NCBI RefSeq assembly: GCF_003952945.1 | Contig: NZ_QXGK01000006.1 | Location: forward strand, 1-64,000 | Reading direction: 5' to 3' | DNA: 64,000 nt | DNA from: Bifidobacterium samirii | GTDB lineage: Bacteria > Actinomycetota > Actinomycetes > Actinomycetales > Bifidobacteriaceae | Shown here: positions 17,701 through 26,344 of the stretch, piece after piece | Layout of the letters: each line of letters opens with the position of its first letter | Position numbering within the stretch: the first letter of the stretch is position 1 | Notes under the pieces: generated by a model | The model's input: the letters and a program-made list of their open reading frames with translations, nothing else | What the model was told of the DNA's origin: nothing | Databases searched by the model: none | Position numbers and translations under genes: made by a program

Positions 17701-17732
17701 CGGAAGGCAGGGTGACGAGGCCTGACCTTCCG
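17701..17732. terminator. Hairpin between the kinase and GH3 genes
   Basis: CGGAAGG (17701-17707) pairs with CCTTCCG (17726-17732) around a GC-rich inner part. It could end the two-component operon or sit in the GH3 leader; no T run follows. Confidence 0.3.
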
Positions 17733-17801
17733 TGAGGAAACGGTCCGGGACGGGGCTTCGCCGACGAGCGCCGGCCCGGGGAACGGGAAAGGAGCCCGCC
17801 C

Positions 17802-20747
17802 ATGTTGGAGATCAACTTCGCCGACGTCATCACCACACTCGAATCCATACGACCGCAGCTCATCGCGTTGGGCGTCATCATCGTGCTCGCGGCCGTCGTA
17901 CGCGCCGCGACCGGCCGGCGCGTCATCCGCGACGCGGCCGTGCGCGCGTTCGCCCACGCGCAGACGTGGATCGTGGCCGCGATCGCCGTGGCCGTGACCG
18001 TCAGCGTCATGCTGTTCGGCCCGCTCAACACGATGCTCTCGCTCATGTCCGGCAGCGGCGCGCTGACCGAGGACACCATCGCCCGCACGAAGGAGCTCGC
18101 CTCGGACATCGAACGCGAAGGCATCGTGCTGCTGGAGAACGACGACGACACGCTGCCGCTGAAGGGCACCAAGGCCAACGTGTTCGGCTGGGCGTCCACC
18201 AACCCCGTGTACGGCGGCACCGGCTCAGGTTCGATGAACGACCAGTATGAGACGACCTCGCTGCTGCAGGGCCTGGAGGACGCCGGCATCGAGACCAACG
18301 AGGAGCTGGCCGACTTCTACACCGCCTACCGCGCCGACCGTCCGGTCTCCAACTCCACCGCACAGGACCTGACCCTGCCCGAACCGCCCGCCGCGACCTA
18401 TGGCGACGACCTCATCGACAACGCGAGGAAGTTCTCCGACACGGCCGTCGTCGTCATCGCCCGATCCGGCGGCGAAGGCTTCGACCTGCCCTCCGACATG
18501 GGGAACATCGGCGCGATCCGCCAGTCCGGCGCCACGGAAGGCGCGGTCCTGGACCCGGGCGAGGAGAGCGACGCCTCGACCGTCTACACCAACAACTCCG
18601 CCGACTCCGCCGACTTCGAAGACGGACAGGGCTACCTCGAACTCTCCCGCAGCGAACGCGACATGCTCGACCTGGTCACGGCCAACTTCGACCACGTGAC
18701 CCTCGTCTACAACGGCGCCAACACGTTCGACATGAGCTTCGTCGACGACTATCCGCAGATCGGCGCCGTCCTGTGGGCGCCGCCCGCCGGCCAGACCGGA
18801 TTCGGCGCGCTGGGCGAGATCCTCGCCGGCACGGTCAACCCGTCCGGCCGCACCGCCGACACGATGCTGCGCGACGAAAGCGCCGCACCGTGGGCCAACA
18901 ACTTCGGCACGTTCCAGTACGACAACATGGACGAATTCGCCGTCGACTCCACGCACCACGAGCAGACGCTGCACATGACCCCCGGCTTCGTCGACTACGT
19001 CGAAGGCATCTACGTCGGCTACAAGTACTACGAGACCGCGGCCGACGAAGGCGCGATCGACTACGACCAGATCGTCCAGTACCCGTTCGGCTACGGCCTG
19101 AGCTACACCACCTTCGACCAGACGATGGGCGACGTCGACTACGCCGACGACGGCTCGATCACCTTCGACGTGACCGTCACCAACACCGGCGACAAGGCCG
19201 GCAAGGACGTCGTCGAGGTCTACTACAACCCGCCATACACCAACGGCGGCATCGAGAAGGCGAGCGCCAACCTCATCGACATCGCCAAGACCGACGAACT
19301 CGAACCCGGCGAATCGCAGACCGTCACCGTCACGTTCGACGACGAGGACATGGCCTCCTACGATCATCGGGACGCCAAGGCGTACGTGCTGGAGAAGGGC
19401 GACTACGAGATCTCCATCAACCGCGACTCGCACCGTGCGATCGACACGGCCGACGTGACCGTGCCCGAGACCATCGTGTACAGCGGCGATGACCACCGCG
19501 CATCCGACGCCGGCGAGGTCACCAACCGCTTCGACGACATCGCCCCCGAATTCGAGACGCTGTCGCGCGCCGATCATTTCGCCAACTACGCGACCGCCAC
19601 CGCCGCGCCGGCGAGCATGTCGATGAGCGAGGAGTACAAGGCCACGTTCGTCAACGCGTCCAACTACGAGAACGAGGACGACGACGCGGACGAGATGCCG
19701 ACCACCGGCGCGAAGAACGGCGTGAAGCTGTACGAGCTGTACGGCAAGGACTACGACGACCCGCTGTGGGACGACCTGCTCGACGAGATGACCGAGGACG
19801 AGATGAACCAGCTCATCGCGTTCGCCGGCTACGGCAACGCGGCCGTCCCCTCCATCGACAAGCCGCGCCAGTCCGACGTGGACGGTCCGTCCACGCTCAA
19901 CAACAACTTCACCGGCGTCGGCTCCATCGGCCTGCCGTCCGGCGTGTCCGTCGCGAACACGTTCAGCAAGGACCTGGCCCGCCGCTTCGGCGAGACCATC
20001 GGCGACATGGCGCGCGAGATGAACGTGACCGGATGGTATGCGCCGGCCATGAACATCCACCGCACCCCGTACGCGGGCCGCAACTTCGAATACTTCTCCG
20101 AAGACGGCACGCTGTCGGGCATCATGGCCGCCCAGCAGGTCGCCGGCGCACGCTCGCGCGGCGTGTACCCGTTCATCAAGCACTTCGCGCTCAACGACCA
20201 GGAGGCGAACCGCGTCTCGATGCTGTGCACGTGGGCCGACGAGCAGACCATGCGCGAGATCTACTTCAAGCCGTTCGAAATGGCCGTCAAGGACGGCGGC
20301 GCGACCGCGGTCATGACCTCGTTCAACTATCTGGGCAACGGCTACTCCGCGGCGAACCGGCACCTCGTCACCGACGTGCTGCGCGGTGAATGGGGTTTCG
20401 ACGGCATGGTCGAAACCGACTACTTCGGCCGCTTCGGCTACCAGATCGGCGACCAGCTCATCCGCTCCGGCACCGACGCGATGCTCGCCACCATCGAAAG
20501 CATCAACGTGATCGAGGACCGCTCCGCCACGTCGGTGCAGGCCATGCGCAACGCCTCGCACAACATCCTCTACACGGCCGTCAACAGCTGGCTGTATGAG
20601 GACGGACAGCCCAAGGTCGAGACCCCGGTCTGGAAGTACGTGTACTTCGCCGCGGCCGGCGTGCTGGCGGTGCTGTTGGTCGGCTGCGAGATCGTCGCCG
20701 TGCGGCGGTTTATGGAACGACGCAAGGTGCGGGTCGCGGCGCAGTGA
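17802..20747 (+). CDS. Membrane-anchored GH3 glycosidase with permuted domains (paralogue 1)
   Basis: A 981-residue GH3 beta-glycosidase in which the usual C-terminal half comes first. Order: short N-terminus MLEINFADVI, two membrane helices (about 20-35 and 52-72), the GH3_C sandwich (about 90-390, with LVTANFDHVTLVYNGANTF and GTVNPSGRTADTML), a fibronectin-III-like part (VTVTNTGDKAGKDVVEVYYN), then the GH3 barrel (about 650-920) with the likely nucleophile D873 in GFDGMVETDYFG, and a last membrane helix (about 946-965). KHFALNDQEANR is the conserved barrel motif. The start ATG follows GGAAAGGAG. A paralogue with the same order is at 44222. The substrate is not readable; GH3_C placed first is known from ruminal bacterial beta-glucosidases. 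Confidence 0.88.
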   Translation: MLEINFADVITTLESIRPQLIALGVIIVLAAVVRAATGRRVIRDAAVRAFAHAQTWIVAAIAVAVTVSVMLFGPLNTMLSLMSGSGALTEDTIARTKELASDIEREGIVLLENDDDTLPLKGTKANVFGWASTNPVYGGTGSGSMNDQYETTSLLQGLEDAGIETNEELADFYTAYRADRPVSNSTAQDLTLPEPPAATYGDDLIDNARKFSDTAVVVIARSGGEGFDLPSDMGNIGAIRQSGATEGAVLDPGEESDASTVYTNNSADSADFEDGQGYLELSRSERDMLDLVTANFDHVTLVYNGANTFDMSFVDDYPQIGAVLWAPPAGQTGFGALGEILAGTVNPSGRTADTMLRDESAAPWANNFGTFQYDNMDEFAVDSTHHEQTLHMTPGFVDYVEGIYVGYKYYETAADEGAIDYDQIVQYPFGYGLSYTTFDQTMGDVDYADDGSITFDVTVTNTGDKAGKDVVEVYYNPPYTNGGIEKASANLIDIAKTDELEPGESQTVTVTFDDEDMASYDHRDAKAYVLEKGDYEISINRDSHRAIDTADVTVPETIVYSGDDHRASDAGEVTNRFDDIAPEFETLSRADHFANYATATAAPASMSMSEEYKATFVNASNYENEDDDADEMPTTGAKNGVKLYELYGKDYDDPLWDDLLDEMTEDEMNQLIAFAGYGNAAVPSIDKPRQSDVDGPSTLNNNFTGVGSIGLPSGVSVANTFSKDLARRFGETIGDMAREMNVTGWYAPAMNIHRTPYAGRNFEYFSEDGTLSGIMAAQQVAGARSRGVYPFIKHFALNDQEANRVSMLCTWADEQTMREIYFKPFEMAVKDGGATAVMTSFNYLGNGYSAANRHLVTDVLRGEWGFDGMVETDYFGRFGYQIGDQLIRSGTDAMLATIESINVIEDRSATSVQAMRNASHNILYTAVNSWLYEDGQPKVETPVWKYVYFAAAGVLAVLLVGCEIVAVRRFMERRKVRVAAQ

Positions 20748-20797
20748 CGGTCGCCGCCGGTCCGGCAGGCCTCCTGCCCGGCGATCGCCGATGGGGC

Positions 20798-20895
20798 GAC
20801 ACGCCCGGGATGGTCATACGGAACGGGCGATAGGAAGCGAAAACGGCGGATATCGGACGATATCCGCCGTTCTGCATGACCGCTCCGGGCGTGTC
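20798..20895. repeat. Family A palindromic repeat, copy 4
   Basis: The cleanest copy. Left arm GACACGCCCGGGATGGTC...GGAAC (20798-20824), inner hairpin AACGGCGGATATCG...CGATATCCGCCGTT (20842-20871), right arm GACCGCTCCGGGCGTGTC ending at 20895. It lies between the convergent GH3 and FetB-like genes. Confidence 0.88.
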
Positions 20896-20947
20896 GGGTG
20901 GTGGATTCCGGTCTGCGGGAGCCGCCGCCCGACACGCGCCACCGACT

Positions 20948-21736
20948 TCAGCGCAGCGCCTTCGGCCGGAACTGGTCCAGCCGCGTGAAGCACGTGCGGT
21001 AGACCATGCCCATGATCAGCGAATCGGCCACGAGCGTCAGCGCGGCGATCGCCGACAGGATCACGAACTGGTACTTCGCCGCACCCAGCGGGTCGCCGCC
21101 GGCGATGATCTGCCCGGCCATCATGCCCGGCACTGTCACGATGCCGGCCGACGCGAGCGACGACGTGGTCGGCATCAGCCCCAGCCGGATCGACGAGACG
21201 ATCGACGGGCGGGCCGCCTCCCACGGCGAGGCGCCCAACGCGAGCATCGTGTCGATCTCGTCGCGCCGCTCGTCCATGCTCTCGTAGAACCGGCTCAACC
21301 CCACCGCCAGCGCGGACACGGTGTTGCCCAGCAGCATGCCGGTCAGCGGCACCACGAGCTGCGGCGCATACCACGGGTGCGGGCGCACGACCAGTTCGGT
21401 GACGAGCGCGAGCATGAGCAGCATCGTGACGACCAGGCTCAGCAGCACCGGCCCGGCCAGCCCCTTCGGCACGCCCTTCGCCTTCGACAGCGTGATCTGC
21501 ACCGCCGCGACGAGCATCGCCGCCATGAGCGCGAACACCAGCCGCGGGCTGGAACGGATCACGAACCCCATGATCACGCCCATCGCGCACAATTGCAGCA
21601 GCGCACGGCACGCCGACCACAGCATCGTGCGGCCGATCCCCATGCGCAGCAGGCCGCTGACGGCCGCCGCCGCGGCGACCATCGCCAGCGCGATGAGCAG
21701 ACCCCAGACGTCGATGTCGTAGCTTGCGCCGGTCAT
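20948..21736 (-). CDS. fetB: FetB-like ABC permease (UPF0014 family)
   Basis: A 262-residue membrane protein of the FetB/UPF0014 family, which with FetA exports iron in Escherichia coli. About seven helices and the family signatures are present: RALLQLCAMGVIMGFV, LVVPLTGMLLGNTVSA, LALGASPWEAARPSIVSSIRLGLMPTTSSLASAGIVTVPGMMAGQIIAGGDP. The start ATG overlaps the stop of the ATPase gene (ATGA). Transport of iron is known only for the E. coli pair; here the substrate is inferred. Confidence 0.85.
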   Translation of the reverse strand: MTGASYDIDVWGLLIALAMVAAAAAVSGLLRMGIGRTMLWSACRALLQLCAMGVIMGFVIRSSPRLVFALMAAMLVAAVQITLSKAKGVPKGLAGPVLLSLVVTMLLMLALVTELVVRPHPWYAPQLVVPLTGMLLGNTVSALAVGLSRFYESMDERRDEIDTMLALGASPWEAARPSIVSSIRLGLMPTTSSLASAGIVTVPGMMAGQIIAGGDPLGAAKYQFVILSAIAALTLVADSLIMGMVYRTCFTRLDQFRPKALR

Positions 21737-22812
21737 GCGATCGCCTCCTTGCCGTGGTTGCCGTGGTCGCTTTGGTTGTCTTGGTTGTCTTGGTTGTCTT
21801 GGTTGTCTTGGTTGTCTTGGTTGTCTTGGTTGTCTTGGTTGTCTTGGTTGTCTTGGTTGTCTTGGTTGTCTTGGTTGTCTTGGTTGTCTTGGTTGTCTTG
21901 GTTGTCTTGATTGTCTTGGTTGTCTTGATTGCCTCGATTGTCTTGATGGTGCGTCGCCGCGTCGCGCAGGACGCCGCCGTCGAGCACGACGGTGCGCGTC
22001 GCCCGCCCGTCCGGCGGACGATGACGGATGCGCACGATCGCCATGCCGTGAGCCGCCGCATCCGCGAGAATCGCGGCGACCAGCTCGGCGTTGGCGTCGT
22101 CGAGGCCCGCGTCGACCTCGTCGGCGAGCAGCACGTCCGGATCGGTCAGCAGCGTGCGGGCCAGCGCCACGCGCGCCGCCTGCCCGCCGGACAGGTCGTG
22201 CGGGGCGCGTGTCAGGTCGATGTCGGCGCATCCCATCCGATCGAGCATGGCGCGGATGCGCGCGTCGGGCAGCAGCCGCGCCGGATCGTCGGCGCCTCCG
22301 CGCCCGGTGACGGCCGCGCGCAGGCGGGCCGTCCACGACGGGCGGGGGAGCGGGGCGCGACGGTCGGCGGCATCGGCGGCGATGTCGGCGTCGGCGCCGC
22401 GCCGCGCGGCGAACGTGAACGGCAGACGGATCGCGTCGGCGACGGTCGCGCCGGGCAGGACCGGCTTCTGCGGCAGGTAGGCGACGCGGCGGCGCCACTG
22501 CTGCGGCGTGAATGCGTCGGCGTCGCGGCCGCGCAGCGCGAACCGGCCGTCGGCATGCGGATTGAGCCGGGCGAACGCGGTCAGCAGCGTGCTCTTGCCG
22601 CAGCCGGACGGGCCGGTCAGGTCGACGATCTCGCCCGCGCCGATGCGGAAGGACAGGCCGTCGAAGACCGTGCGCACGCCGTCGCCCGCGGGCACGGCGC
22701 ACCGCACCCCATCAGCGGCGAAGACGACCGGGCCGGCGGCGGCCCCGTCGGTACCGGTGATGCAGGCGACGTCGGCGGGACCGGCGGAATCAACAGGGGA
22801 ATCACTGGACAT
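21733..22812 (-). CDS. fetA: FetA-like ABC ATPase with a DNQ-repeat tail
   Basis: A 359-residue ATPase. Walker A GPSGCGKSTLL, signature LSGGQAARVALARTL and Walker B VLLADEVDAGLD are intact; an insert of about 50 residues (around ADIAADAADRRAPLPRPSW) separates Walker A from the signature. After the core (about 285) the protein ends in a hydrophilic tail of DNQ triplets, encoded by the 9-bp repeat at 21772-21942, then a short SDHGNHGKEAIA end. The domain is otherwise like FetA/YbbL. The ATG at 22812 is preferred over one nine codons upstream on spacing grounds, without a strong ribosome site for either. It is followed in a coupled frame by the permease. Confidence 0.83.
   Translation of the reverse strand: MSSDSPVDSAGPADVACITGTDGAAAGPVVFAADGVRCAVPAGDGVRTVFDGLSFRIGAGEIVDLTGPSGCGKSTLLTAFARLNPHADGRFALRGRDADAFTPQQWRRRVAYLPQKPVLPGATVADAIRLPFTFAARRGADADIAADAADRRAPLPRPSWTARLRAAVTGRGGADDPARLLPDARIRAMLDRMGCADIDLTRAPHDLSGGQAARVALARTLLTDPDVLLADEVDAGLDDANAELVAAILADAAAHGMAIVRIRHRPPDGRATRTVVLDGGVLRDAATHHQDNRGNQDNQDNQDNQDNQDNQDNQDNQDNQDNQDNQDNQDNQDNQDNQDNQDNQDNQSDHGNHGKEAIA
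21772..21942. repeat. Coding 9-bp tandem repeat (VNTR)
   Basis: Fifteen perfect, contiguous copies of TTGGTTGTC (21772-21906) followed by four degenerate copies (to 21942). On the minus strand each unit is GAC-AAC-CAA, encoding Asp-Asn-Gln. Perfect identity over 135 bp inside otherwise GC-rich sequence shows recent expansion by slippage. Unit length is a multiple of three, so copy-number change alters tail length without shifting frame. Confidence 0.95.
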
Positions 22813-23011
22813 GCCGGCATGATATCGCCGCCTTGACACCGTGACAATACGCGCGTTTCCCAGTCTCCCGGCCGATTATGGACATGCCGTCATCCGTAAT
22901 CGGCGGCCTCGTTCCGAACCGGTGCGGTGACGGAGGTTTTCGGCGGGGCCGTTCGATCCGGCCATCCGCGTTGCGGACCGTCCGGTGCCGCCGCCGGCCT
23001 ATGATGGGCGC

Positions 23012-24100
23012 ATGGGTGGCATCATCGAAGAGACGCGCACGATGTTCGACACGTTCGCCGAACGGCCGTTCGGCCCGACCGACGGCCTCGTCCTGTCACA
23101 GCTCGCGTACGCGCGCATGCCCGACGGCGTGCCCCGCCACGGCGACGACGGGTTCGCGCCGTTGACCGCGCTGCTGCGCGCCGAATCATACGACGACATG
23201 TTCCGCGGCGTGTACGCGCCGGAGCGCAACGTTGAGCTGGTGCGCGCCGTATGCGAAAGCCCGCGATGGCGCGGCGTGCGTGTCGGCGGCTGCATCGACG
23301 AGACCGACCCCGACTCCATGCTCCAGTTCGCCGCCTGCACGTTCGACCTGGGCGACGGCACGATGTACGTCGCGTTCCGCGGCACCGACAGTTCGTTCGT
23401 CGGCTGGAAGGAGGACTTCATGATGGCGTTCCAACGCCCCGTCCCCTCCCAGAGCGCCGCCGCCGACTACCTGCGCGCGCTCGGCGAACGATGGCACGGC
23501 GCGATCATGGTCGGCGGCCACTCCAAAGGCGGCAACCTGGCCGTGTACGCCGCGGCGGAGGCTCCGGCCGCCATCCAGGAGCGCATCGTCGGCGTCCACT
23601 CGTACGACGGTCCCGGCTTCGACGAGGAGTTCCGCCGGTCGGACGGCTTCGCGCGCATCCGCGGCCGCATCCATAAGACCGTGCCCGAATCGTCGATCGT
23701 CGGACTGCTGTTCGACGGCGACGCGACCGCCGGCGGCTACGATGTCGTGCGCAGCGACGGCGTCGCCGTCATGCAGCACTTCGCACTCAACTGGCGTACG
23801 GAACGCGGGCGCTTCACCGACGCGCCGGGCCTGTCGAGCACGGCCACGTACGCGGCCGGCGTCATCAACGACTGGATGGCGAAGACCGACCCCGAGCACC
23901 GCCGCATCTTCGTGGAACGGCTGTTCGGCATGCTCGAATCGACCGGCCACACGACCTTCGCGCAGCTGGAGGCCGACTGGAAGCAGTCGCTGCCCGCCAT
24001 GGCGCGCGCGTTCGGCGAATTCGACGAGGACGACCGCCGCGTGGTGCGCACCGTCCTCGGCGCGTTCGCCTCCTCCGCCGTCCGCCGCCCGACCACGTGA
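23012..24100 (+). CDS. DUF2974 (Mbeg1-like) alpha/beta hydrolase
   Basis: A 362-residue protein of the Mbeg1-like DUF2974 family. The nucleophile elbow is GGHSKGGNLAVY, with Ser as the presumed nucleophile, preceded by the strand YVAFRGTDSSFVGWKEDF typical of class-3 lipase-like folds. A further conserved block is VHSYDGPGFDEEF. The start ATG at 23012 is chosen over an in-frame ATG nine codons earlier; neither has a strong ribosome site. No signal peptide is seen, so it is cytoplasmic. The physiological substrate is unknown. It converges on the sirtuin gene across a family B repeat cluster. Confidence 0.82.
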   Translation: MGGIIEETRTMFDTFAERPFGPTDGLVLSQLAYARMPDGVPRHGDDGFAPLTALLRAESYDDMFRGVYAPERNVELVRAVCESPRWRGVRVGGCIDETDPDSMLQFAACTFDLGDGTMYVAFRGTDSSFVGWKEDFMMAFQRPVPSQSAAADYLRALGERWHGAIMVGGHSKGGNLAVYAAAEAPAAIQERIVGVHSYDGPGFDEEFRRSDGFARIRGRIHKTVPESSIVGLLFDGDATAGGYDVVRSDGVAVMQHFALNWRTERGRFTDAPGLSSTATYAAGVINDWMAKTDPEHRRIFVERLFGMLESTGHTTFAQLEADWKQSLPAMARAFGEFDEDDRRVVRTVLGAFASSAVRRPTT

Positions 24101-24172
24101 CGGGTGACGTGACTGATGACATGGCGGTTTTCGACGATGCGGTGGTGAGGATTCCGGTCGCGCGGCGTTTGC

Positions 24173-24470
24173 GCTTCGCAATGGACGCGCAACTGACACG
24201 CCTGCGTGCCAGTTGCGAAGATTCGGACTCCTGAAACCTCGCAACGGACACGCAAGTCTGTCGCTTGCGCGCCCACTGCGAGGATGTGCGGACTGTGATT
24301 GCTGCCGGACTCGGGCCATCGAACATTCCTCAATCATCCCAGCGTCGATATGGAGCGAACCCTCGCAACGAACGCGCAATCGCAGGGTCTGCGTGTCCGT
24401 TGCGAAGAATCGTGGTTCTGAATCTTCACAACGGACACGCAGCGGTTCCGATTACGAGTCCATTGCGAAG
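24173..24470. repeat. Family B palindrome array, cluster 1
   Basis: Four hairpins beginning at about 24173, 24238, 24361 and 24424. Each is about 47 bp: left arm of the type CTTCGCAACGGACACGCAA, a 7-10-base variable loop, right arm of the type GCGTGTCCGTTGCGAAG. Spacing is about 63 bp, with a 78-bp non-hairpin stretch (24283-24360) in the middle. It fills the 393-bp gap between convergent genes (24101-24493); nothing else was recognised there. Confidence 0.88.
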
Positions 24471-24493
24471 AATGCGATGCGCGACGGGACCCA

Positions 24494-25366
24494 CTACCGC
24501 CGCACCAGCGCGCCCAGCACGTCGGCGACGTCGGCGTTGACGACGATGGACCGGCCGGCGATCTCGGCCGGCGCGCCCGCCTCGCCCAGATTCAGGCACG
24601 CGTACGTCGCCTGCGGATTGTCCGCCGTCATATGCCAGAACGGGTATTTGATGATGCCCGGCGTATTGCCGCCCACGCCCAGCTCGATCAGCAGCACGCG
24701 CGAACGCCCATGCCGCGCGACGAACCCCTGATAGCGTTCGCACGCCCGATGCCACCCCTCGTCCTCCACGAACGAGGCGTCCGCGCGCAGGTTCGGCATC
24801 ATCGGCCGCCCGCACACCGGACAGTGCGGCACCAGTTCCTCGGGCACGCGCAGGTCCCGCTGCGACGCGGCCATCTCGCGGACCGCCGTCTCGTTGTCGT
24901 ACGTGCGCGCATGGCACGGGCCGGAGCACTGGAACAGCCCGTAGTCGCCCTGCGTGTAGAACAGGCGTCCGCGGTCGAATCCGGCCTTCTGGAACTGATG
25001 GTCGACGTTGGTGGTGAGCACGAAGTAGTCGCGTCCGCGCACCAGGTCCAGCAGGTCGAGGTACGGCTGTCCGGCGGGAGCGTCGTAGCGGTTGATCAGG
25101 ATCATGCGGCTCCACCACGCCCAGTACGTCTCCAGATCGGGGAACGGGTAGAAGCCGCCCGAATACATGTCCTCGATGCCGAACCGCTCATGGAAGTCGG
25201 CGAAGTCGCGTTCGAAGTCGGGGCCGTCGTATCGGAATCCGGCGGCGGTGGACAGTCCGGCTCCCGCGCCGATGAGGATCGCGTCGGCGTCGTCGATCGC
25301 GGCACGCAGCCGGTCGATCTGCGGCGTCAGGTCATGCCCGAACAGGTCGGTGCAGTGCTTGTTCAT
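24494..25366 (-). CDS. SirTM-class sirtuin (protein ADP-ribosyltransferase)
   Basis: A 290-residue class M sirtuin. Motifs: ILIGAGAGLSTAAGFRYDGPDFERDFADFHERFGIEDMYSGGFYPFPDLETYWAWWSR at the N-terminus, TTNVDHQFQKAGFD in place of the usual catalytic region, zinc-type cysteines around FQCSGPCH and PHCPVCGRP, and GVGGNTPGIIKYPF. Characterised SirTMs transfer ADP-ribose from NAD to proteins (lipoylated GcvH-L in staphylococci and streptococci) rather than deacetylating. The start at MNKHCTDL follows ACAGGAG; it lies inside the end of the macrodomain gene (35-bp overlap), so the two are coupled. No GcvH-L or lipoate ligase gene is near. Confidence 0.88.
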   Translation of the reverse strand: MNKHCTDLFGHDLTPQIDRLRAAIDDADAILIGAGAGLSTAAGFRYDGPDFERDFADFHERFGIEDMYSGGFYPFPDLETYWAWWSRMILINRYDAPAGQPYLDLLDLVRGRDYFVLTTNVDHQFQKAGFDRGRLFYTQGDYGLFQCSGPCHARTYDNETAVREMAASQRDLRVPEELVPHCPVCGRPMMPNLRADASFVEDEGWHRACERYQGFVARHGRSRVLLIELGVGGNTPGIIKYPFWHMTADNPQATYACLNLGEAGAPAEIAGRSIVVNADVADVLGALVRR

Positions 25367-26246
25367 AGATGCTCCTGTCATGGTCGGAGAACACGTCGAA
25401 GACGACGGTCATATGCGGATGGTCGGGCCGTCGCTCGCGCAGGAACGCGCGTACGGTCGCGACGGCGATGGGCGCGGCCTGGTCGATGGGGAAGCCGAAC
25501 ACGCCGGTCGAGATCGAGCAGAACGCGACGGAGCGCAGGCCGCGCGCGTCCGCCGCGGCGAGGCAGTTGCGGTAGCAGTCGGCGAGCGCCTTCCGGTGCG
25601 CGTCGGTCAGCGGCCCGTCGACGATCGGCCCGGTCACGTGGATCACATGGTCGGCCGGCAGGTTCCAGCCGCCGGTGACGATCGGCTCGCCGGTGCGCGC
25701 GGTCCGGCCCAGCCGGTCCATGACGGCCGCGCATTCGGCGCGCAGCTGGATGCCGGCGAACGTGTGAATCGCATTGTCGATGCAATGATGGTTGGGTCGG
25801 AAGCAGCCGAGCATCGCATCGTTCGCCGCGTTGACGATCGCGTCGGCGCGCAGCCGCGTGATGTCGCCCTGCCACAGGACGATGCCGGGGTCGTCGGCGC
25901 GGTACGGCGGCAGGGCGCGCACGTCCACGACGCCGCCGGCGGCGTGCGGGCGCTCGCGTTCGCCGCGCAGGTACGCGTCCTGCACGTCGAGGAACCCGTC
26001 CGGCGCCGGCATCGGCGGACGGATGTTCACCAGCGCGCGCAGCAGCTCCCGGCGCCCCGCCTCGTCGCCGGGGATGGCGATGTGGTCGCCGTCCTGCAGT
26101 TCGGCGAGCAGCATCCCGATGAGCCGTTCGAGCCGCGCCGACTGCGTGCGCGGCGCGGCAGGCGCGACGGGATGTTCCGACTGTCGCGCCGCCGGCCGTG
26201 ACGACGGCGCCGCCCCACTTACCTGGCCGATGATGTCCGACATCAT
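25332..26246 (-). CDS. Zinc-dependent macrodomain ADP-ribosyl hydrolase
   Basis: A 304-residue protein. An N-terminal helical region of about 120 residues precedes a macrodomain (about 125-300) with IVLWQGDITRLRADAIVNAANDAMLGCF, PNHHCIDNAIHTFAGIQLRAEC and SVAFCSISTGVFGFP. The pattern of His/Cys in CIDNAIH and GIQLRAEC is that of the zinc macrodomains found beside SirTM, which remove ADP-ribose from proteins. The start is the first of two adjacent ATGs after AAGGAG. The gene ends 35 bases inside the sirtuin gene, giving a writer-eraser pair. Confidence 0.87.
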   Translation of the reverse strand: MMSDIIGQVSGAAPSSRPAARQSEHPVAPAAPRTQSARLERLIGMLLAELQDGDHIAIPGDEAGRRELLRALVNIRPPMPAPDGFLDVQDAYLRGERERPHAAGGVVDVRALPPYRADDPGIVLWQGDITRLRADAIVNAANDAMLGCFRPNHHCIDNAIHTFAGIQLRAECAAVMDRLGRTARTGEPIVTGGWNLPADHVIHVTGPIVDGPLTDAHRKALADCYRNCLAAADARGLRSVAFCSISTGVFGFPIDQAAPIAVATVRAFLRERRPDHPHMTVVFDVFSDHDRSIYEQALHRPVRA

Positions 26247-26344
26247 CCACGCTCCTTGTCCGTTTCCTACCTGCGTTCCTGCATGAGGGCCGGTCGGCGG
26301 CCGCCATCGTCGCACGCCGACCGGCCGTCAGATGACGATGCCGA

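Noticed and set aside
17609-17801. Pheromone peptide gene for the LytTR system
   Set aside because: No small frame with a ribosome site and a leader-type or Gly-Gly sequence was seen here or upstream of the regulator.
21772-21942. On/off phase variation by the 9-bp repeat
   Set aside because: The unit is three codons, so gain or loss of copies keeps the frame. Only tail length can vary.
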